Part shown: positions 6,683 through 10,348 of the stretch, in pieces
Position numbering within the stretch: the first letter of the stretch is position 1
Layout of the letters: each line of letters starts with the position of its first letter
Origin: Actinomycetes bacterium
GTDB lineage: Bacteria; Actinomycetota; Actinomycetes; Mycobacteriales; Micromonosporaceae
Length of the DNA stretch: 10,348 bases
NCBI GenBank assembly: GCA_021793335.1
Contig: JAJYSW010000108.1
Coordinates: forward strand, 1 to 10,348
Direction of reading: 5' to 3'
The notes under the pieces: generated by a model
The model's database searches: none
Seen by the model: the letters and a program-made list of their open reading frames with translations, nothing else
What the model was told of the DNA's origin: nothing
Made by a program: the position numbers and the translations under genes

Positions 6683-7708
6683 GTGGCGGCGATGGACGAT
6701 CGCAAGCTCGAAGTGCTTCGTGCCATCGTCGAGGACTACGTCGCCACCCAGGAGCCGGTGGGCTCGAAGGCGGTGTCGCAGCGGCACGCTCTCGGCGTCT
6801 CCGCCGCCACCGTCCGCAACGACATGGCCTACCTGGAAGAAGCCGGCTATATCCATCAGCCGCACACCTCTGCCGGACGCATCCCCACCGACAAGGGCTA
6901 CCGGCTGTTCGTCGATCGGCTCGGCAAGATCAAACCGCTCTCGGCCGCCGAACGCCGTGCCGTCCACCGCTTCCTCGCCGAAGCGATCGACCTCGACGAC
7001 GTCGTCACCCGCACCGTCCGACTGCTGTCCCAACTGACCCACCAGGTCGCGGTCGTCCAATACCCCAGCCTGAACCGCTCCACGGTCCGACACCTCGAAC
7101 TGGTCGCGCTCACGCCCACGCGAGTCATGCTCGTCATGATCACCGATACCGGCCGTGTCGAACAGCGCCTGCTCGACCTGCCCGCCGAGCTCGCCGAAGA
7201 CGACGTCCTCGAACTGCGTCGACTCATCAACGAGCAGCTTCAGGGCAAGCCTCTCGTGGATGCCCCCGATATCATCGGCGACCTCGCCGAACTCGCCCGC
7301 CCGGGACTGCGCGACTCGGCCTCTGCGCTCGCGCGCGTCCTGCTGGAGACCGTCGTCTCCCGCACCGAGGAACGCGTCGCCGTCGCCGGCGCCGCCAACC
7401 TCACCCGCCACACGGCTTATTTCGCCGGATCGCTCCGAACCATTCTCGAAGCGCTCGAAGAGGAAGTCGTCCTCATGCAGCTGCTCGGCCGAACCGATTC
7501 GGGGGCGCTGCTGACCGTCCGCATCGGCGACGAGAACGAGATCGACGACTTCCGCGAAACCGCCGTGGTCACCGCCGGGTACGGTCCCGGTGCCGTGGTC
7601 GGGCACATGGGCGTGCTCGGCCCCACCCGCATGGACTACCCGGGCACCATCGCGGCCGTGCGGGCCGTGGCCCGCTATGTCTCAGAGATTTTGGAACAGA
7701 ACCGCTGA
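6683..7708 (+). CDS. hrcA: Heat-inducible transcriptional repressor HrcA
   Basis: HrcA represses chaperone genes by binding CIRCE; its activity depends on GroEL in characterised bacteria. The protein has 341 residues, normal for the family. The winged-helix N-terminus reads RKLEVLRAIVEDYV, EPVGSKAV, ATVRNDMAYLEEAGYI and HTSAGRIPTDKGYR (about 8-73). The GAF-like and dimerisation regions follow, with LTHQVAVVQYP, RHLELVALTPTR, ANLTRH and GSLRTILEALEEE. It ends with the family signature GPTRMDYPGTIAAV. Start: GTG 6683 gives the same N-terminal length as I remember for mycobacterial HrcA; ATG 6692 (MDDRKLEVL) is nearly equal to the Streptomyces form. GAAGGG (6675-6680) is 11 nt from the ATG and GGGAG (6667-6671) 11 nt from the GTG, so ribosome-site spacing does not decide. 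dnaJ follows after 10 bp. Confidence 0.97.
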   Translation: MAAMDDRKLEVLRAIVEDYVATQEPVGSKAVSQRHALGVSAATVRNDMAYLEEAGYIHQPHTSAGRIPTDKGYRLFVDRLGKIKPLSAAERRAVHRFLAEAIDLDDVVTRTVRLLSQLTHQVAVVQYPSLNRSTVRHLELVALTPTRVMLVMITDTGRVEQRLLDLPAELAEDDVLELRRLINEQLQGKPLVDAPDIIGDLAELARPGLRDSASALARVLLETVVSRTEERVAVAGAANLTRHTAYFAGSLRTILEALEEEVVLMQLLGRTDSGALLTVRIGDENEIDDFRETAVVTAGYGPGAVVGHMGVLGPTRMDYPGTIAAVRAVARYVSEILEQNR

Positions 7709-7718
7709 CGAGGAACTG

Positions 7719-8873
7719 ATGAGAGCGCACGTGGCTAAGGACTACTACGGCATCCTCGGTGTCGACAAGAACGCCTCCGAGGACGACCTGAAGAAGGCGT
7801 ACCGGAAACTGGCGCGCAAATACCACCCCGATGTCAGCGATGAACCGGACGCCCAAGAGCGGCTCCAGGAGATCAACGCCGCGTTCGAGGTCCTGATGGA
7901 CCCGCAGAAACGCGCCATCGTCGACGCCGGAGGCGACCCCTACGACCGCATGGCCGGCGGGGCCGGGGCAAGCGGCGCCGGCCCGTTCATGGGCTTCGAG
8001 GACATCATGGACGCCTTCTTCGGCGGCTCCATGGGCGGTTTCAGCCGCCGTGGCCCCCGCTCGCGCACCCGCCCGGGCAACGACGCGCTGCTGCGGCTCG
8101 ATCTCGACCTCGAAGAAGTCGCGTTCGGCACCGAATCCACCCTGACCGTCGACACCGCGATCGTGTGCGATGAGTGCGACGGCTCCTGCACCGAAGGCAA
8201 CACCGAGCCCCAGACGTGCACCACTTGCGGCGGCTCCGGGGAAGTCCAGGTCGTGCAGCGCACGATCCTCGGCCAGGTCCGCACTGCTCGGCCCTGCTCG
8301 GCCTGCTCGGGCTACGGCAGCATCATCGCCGACCCGTGCCGCAAGTGCGGCGGCGAAGGCCGCGTGCGTTCGCGGCGGCGCATCACCGTCAAAGTGCCCG
8401 CCGGAGTCGAGGACGGCATGCGCATCCGCCTCTCCGGCGAAGGCGAGGTCGGGCCCGGCGGCGGCCCCGCCGGCGACTTGTACGTCGAGGTCCACGAGAA
8501 GCCGCATGAGGTGTTCACCCGCGAGGGTTCGGACCTGCGTTGCCGTGTGCGCGTCCCGATGACGCAGGCCGCGCTGGGCACCAAGCTCAACGTCCACACC
8601 CTCGACGATCAGGTGGAGATCGAGGTCGCCTCCGGCACTCAGCCGGGCACCGTGAAGAAGGTCCGCGGCCAAGGCGTGCCGAAACTGCGCGGCGGCGGCC
8701 TCAGAGGCGACCTGTACGTCGAACTGGACGTGCGCACGCCCACCAAGATCGACGCCGAGCAGGAGGAACTGCTCAAGAAGCTCGCCACTCTCCGAGACGA
8801 GGAGATCCGCGAGGTCAAGACCGGCAGTGGTTTCTTCTCACGCATGCGCGATGCTTTCAATGGACACGCGTAG
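7719..8873 (+). CDS. dnaJ: Chaperone protein DnaJ (DnaJ2 type)
   Basis: DnaJ is an Hsp40 co-chaperone that brings unfolded substrates to DnaK and stimulates its ATPase. The 384-residue protein has a J domain (about 7-75, with HPD at 36-38), a short Gly/Phe/Met-rich linker (GAGPFMGFEDIMDAFFGG), a four-motif zinc domain (CDECDGSC, CTTCGGSG, CSACSGYG, CRKCGGEG), and the C-terminal substrate domains ending GSGFFSRMRDAF. The first zinc motif ends in Cys where CXXCXGXG has Gly; the eight zinc-binding cysteines are present. Linkage to hrcA rather than dnaK-grpE marks it as the second actinobacterial DnaJ. ATG 7719 has GAGGA 4 nt upstream; GTG 7731 (VAKDYYGILGV) matches the usual N-terminus better and is a real alternative. 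It is probably cotranscribed with hrcA and under CIRCE control. A tandem repeat covers its stop codon. Confidence 0.96.
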   Translation: MRAHVAKDYYGILGVDKNASEDDLKKAYRKLARKYHPDVSDEPDAQERLQEINAAFEVLMDPQKRAIVDAGGDPYDRMAGGAGASGAGPFMGFEDIMDAFFGGSMGGFSRRGPRSRTRPGNDALLRLDLDLEEVAFGTESTLTVDTAIVCDECDGSCTEGNTEPQTCTTCGGSGEVQVVQRTILGQVRTARPCSACSGYGSIIADPCRKCGGEGRVRSRRRITVKVPAGVEDGMRIRLSGEGEVGPGGGPAGDLYVEVHEKPHEVFTREGSDLRCRVRVPMTQAALGTKLNVHTLDDQVEIEVASGTQPGTVKKVRGQGVPKLRGGGLRGDLYVELDVRTPTKIDAEQEELLKKLATLRDEEIREVKTGSGFFSRMRDAFNGHA

Positions 8874-8940
8874 CGTGGGAGCCGAATAGGGGTCCAGGAA
8901 CGGACACGCGTAGCGCGGGAGTTGTACAGGGGCATGGGAA
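8861..8940 (+). repeat. Two-copy degenerate 40-bp tandem repeat over the dnaJ stop
   Basis: Copies 8861-8900 and 8901-8940 align without gaps at about 30 of 40 positions. The best-conserved part is GGACACGCGTAGCG, a purine-rich GGGAG, and the ends AGGGG and GGAA. In copy 1 the core encodes the last dnaJ residues (GHA) and the TAG stop. A weak third start (CGGACA-ACGCG) follows at 8941. Copy 1 contains CACGC-GTA-GCGTG, a perfect 5-bp stem; copy 2 has one mismatch in it. It looks like an old local duplication of the gene's 3' end. Confidence 0.75.
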
Positions 8941-8986
8941 CGGACAACGCGCATTATGAGGGTCCGGTCGAGATGCAGGATCGGGC

Positions 8987-9154
8987 GTGTCCGGCGAGGA
9001 GCACGGCGATGAGCATGCCCGGCACCGCTCAGAAGCGCGCGCATTGATCCCCGCCTTCGCCTTCCTGCTGCTCCTGTCCTGCCTCCTGGTCGTCACCGGT
9101 GCGGTGACGGTGGCGGCCTGGCTCGTGGTCAGGAACCGCCGCTCCCGCCGCTGA
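8987..9154 (+). CDS. Small single-pass membrane protein (55 aa)
   Basis: The frame runs from GTG 8987 to TGA 9152-9154, with AGGA 6 nt before the GTG. The N-terminal 18 residues are charged and His/Glu-rich (SGEEHGDEHARHRSEARA). A long hydrophobic helix follows (about 20-48: IPAFAFLLLLSCLLVV then TGAVTVAAWLVV), and the C-terminus is strongly basic (RNRRSRR), which should stay in the cytoplasm by the positive-inside rule. I do not recognise a family. Short membrane proteins of this type are easily missed by automatic annotation. It fills the 320-bp gap between dnaJ and rsmE and lies 40 bp before rsmE, so it could be part of the same transcript. A role in envelope stress is possible only by location; nothing in the sequence shows it. 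Confidence 0.65.
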   Translation: MSGEEHGDEHARHRSEARALIPAFAFLLLLSCLLVVTGAVTVAAWLVVRNRRSRR

Positions 9155-9194
9155 GTCACGCCCGAACCCACCGCCAGAGAGGACGAACACGCAG

Positions 9195-9920
9195 GTGAGC
9201 GACCCGGTTTTTCTCGTCGAAGCGCTCCCGGCAGGCGAGCGTTTCGTGCTCGACGGCCCCGAGGGGCACCACGCCGCGGACGTGCAGCGTCTCCGGCCCG
9301 GCCGGACGTTGACGCTCGCCGACGGCTCCGGGGGGCTCGCGCTCGCCCGCGTCGATGCGGCCGAGCGCGGGAGCCTGGCATTGGAGATCCTCGAACGGCG
9401 CACCATCCCCGCGCCCGACCCGAAACTGACCGTCGTGCAGGCCCTGCCCAAGGGCGACCGGGGAGAGCGCGCCGTCCAGATGCTCACCGAGATCGGTGTC
9501 TGCGAGATCATCCCGTGGGCGGCGGCGCGATCGATCACCCGGTGGAAGGGCCCGCGCGGTGACAAGGCCCGCGGTAAATGGGCCGCCGCGGCCCGTGAAT
9601 CCACCAAGCAGGCCCGCCGGGCGCATCTTGCGCGTGTCGCCGAACTCCACACCACCGTGCAGCTCGTCGCGCGTCTGCGTGAAGCGACCCGGGTGCTGGT
9701 GTTGCACGAGGAGGCGACCGTCCCGCTCTCGAAGGTCGAGCTGGCCGATTCCGGTGAGATCGCCGTCGTCATCGGCCCTGAAGGCTCGATCGGTCCCGAG
9801 GAGCTCGACGCCCTGCGCGAGTTCGGCGAGCCGGTCCGCCTGGGCGAGACCGTCCTGCGCACCTCCACGGCGGGGCCCGCCGCCTTGGCGGTGCTTCAGG
9901 CCCGCCTCGGCCGCTGGTGA
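9195..9920 (+). CDS. rsmE: 16S rRNA (uracil1498-N3)-methyltransferase RsmE
   Basis: RsmE methylates N3 of U1498 in 16S rRNA of the assembled 30S subunit, using S-adenosylmethionine. The 241-residue protein has the N-terminal PUA-like RNA-binding domain (about 1-70, with GPEGHHAADVQRLRPG) and the SPOUT methyltransferase domain. Visible motifs are ALPKGDRGERAVQMLTEIGV (83-102), the AARSITRW loop, ARESTKQARRAH (133-144), IGPEGSIGPEEL (193-204) and LGETVLRTSTAGPAAL (216-231), which makes the deep trefoil knot that binds the cofactor. RTSTAG replaces the RTETA of many other phyla; I recall this as usual in actinobacteria. GTG 9195 is supported by the family N-terminus; GAGAGGA lies 11 nt upstream, a long spacing. 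dnaJ followed by rsmE is a common order in many bacteria. Confidence 0.96.
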   Translation: MSDPVFLVEALPAGERFVLDGPEGHHAADVQRLRPGRTLTLADGSGGLALARVDAAERGSLALEILERRTIPAPDPKLTVVQALPKGDRGERAVQMLTEIGVCEIIPWAAARSITRWKGPRGDKARGKWAAAARESTKQARRAHLARVAELHTTVQLVARLREATRVLVLHEEATVPLSKVELADSGEIAVVIGPEGSIGPEELDALREFGEPVRLGETVLRTSTAGPAALAVLQARLGRW

Positions 9921-9960
9921 CCCCTGTTCGGCGCATTGTCGGTCTACTTGCGTTCCGATG

Positions 9961-9979
9961 GCCTCAGAGGGTCTGAGGC
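9961..9979 (+). terminator. Hairpin after rsmE, possible terminator
   Basis: GCCTCAGA-GGG-TCTGAGGC is a perfect 8-bp stem with a 3-nt loop, 40 nt after the rsmE stop and 22 nt before the next start. No T-run follows, which is common for actinobacterial terminators, so it could end the hrcA-dnaJ-rsmE transcript. A protein-binding palindrome is the alternative. Confidence 0.55.
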
Positions 9980-10001
9980 ACCTCGCACCCTTGGGGACGC
10001 C

Positions 10002-10348
10002 ATGAGCGCTGTAGGCGGATCGCGTCTGGATCGTATTCATCTCATCGGCGCCATCGTCCCCTCCTTGATAGCCGCCGCGCTCGATGTCTTCGGGTTCGTC
10101 AACCAGAGCAAGGCGCAGGAACTGATCGTGAACGTCAAGGGATCGAACGACGATCTGAGTGGAGCGCGGGCCGAACGCGATGTTCTGGCCGAACGCGTCG
10201 CGGGGCTCGAAGTCGAGCGGGACGGCGCCGGCGAAGAGACCACCGAAGAAACCGCCGTGACCTCCATCGTTCTCGACCCGGTGGACAGCCTCGCCGCTGA
10301 GAACTGCACGAATTTCAGAAGCGGCGGCCACTGGAATGCCGAACCGAT
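10002..10348 (+). CDS. Membrane-anchored coiled-coil protein, partial
   Basis: The frame opens at ATG 10002, with GGGGA about 6 nt upstream, and is still open at the right edge (115 full codons). A short basic N-terminus (GSRLDRIH) is followed by one hydrophobic helix (about 13-33, LIGAIVPSLIAAALDVFGF). Next is a charged segment likely to form a coiled coil (about 50-75, SGARAERDVLAERVAGLEVERD), an acidic Thr/Glu linker, and the beginning of a domain with IVLDPVDS and a cysteine. The layout suggests a protein anchored by its N-terminus with the rest outside. SIVLDPV faintly recalls the start of NPCBM-type carbohydrate-binding domains, but too little is visible to say so. No family is recognised. 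Confidence 0.7.
   Translation, partial: MSAVGGSRLDRIHLIGAIVPSLIAAALDVFGFVNQSKAQELIVNVKGSNDDLSGARAERDVLAERVAGLEVERDGAGEETTEETAVTSIVLDPVDSLAAENCTNFRSGGHWNAEP

Noticed and set aside
7590..7718. Extension of dnaJ upstream into hrcA
   Set aside because: The J domain begins just after 7731, and the upstream part overlaps the conserved C-terminal HrcA signature.
8934..9047. A 37-residue frame starting ATG 8934 between dnaJ and rsmE
   Set aside because: AGGGG is only 1 nt from the ATG, the peptide shows no structure, and it overlaps the better-supported membrane protein in another frame. A leader peptide role cannot be excluded.

Overview
The window looks like chromosomal DNA of a high-GC actinobacterium. 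GTG starts are common, most genes have weak Shine-Dalgarno sequences, and GC-rich codon use opens long false frames opposite real genes. The order hemW, hrcA, a second-type dnaJ, rsmE is a familiar actinobacterial heat-shock/ribosome-maintenance neighbourhood. Protein similarities remembered from Streptomyces and Mycobacterium (HrcA, DnaJ2, RsmE) agree. The genus cannot be fixed from the sequence; a rather acidic proteome is compatible with several actinomycete families. No mobile element, CRISPR array, tRNA or rRNA was seen.

Left arm, minus strand (positions 4209 down to 1): a crotonase-family enoyl-CoA hydratase/isomerase, then a lysozyme-like putative lipoprotein whose GTG start directly abuts the crotonase stop, then a Tat-exported PhoD-type alkaline phosphatase with a Pho-box-like repeat in front of it, then a four-helix membrane protein with proline/glutamine-rich tails that runs off the left edge.

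Right arm, plus strand (4228 to 10348): hemW (radical SAM heme chaperone), a CapA-type metallophosphatase lipoprotein, a CIRCE operator, hrcA, dnaJ, a small single-helix membrane protein of 55 residues, rsmE, a hairpin, and the start of a membrane-anchored coiled-coil protein that runs off the right edge. The HrcA repressor binds CIRCE, so hrcA-dnaJ should form an autoregulated heat-shock unit. A degenerate 40-bp tandem repeat sits across the end of dnaJ.

The two arms diverge from an 18-bp gap (4210-4227). It contains two overlapping, oppositely oriented -10-like hexamers, each placed 6-7 nt before a GTG start, as expected for a symmetric promoter making two leaderless mRNAs. This is the most interesting regulatory structure seen. 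No clearly new multi-gene system (defence, biosynthetic or mobile) is visible; most of the region is ordinary core genome.
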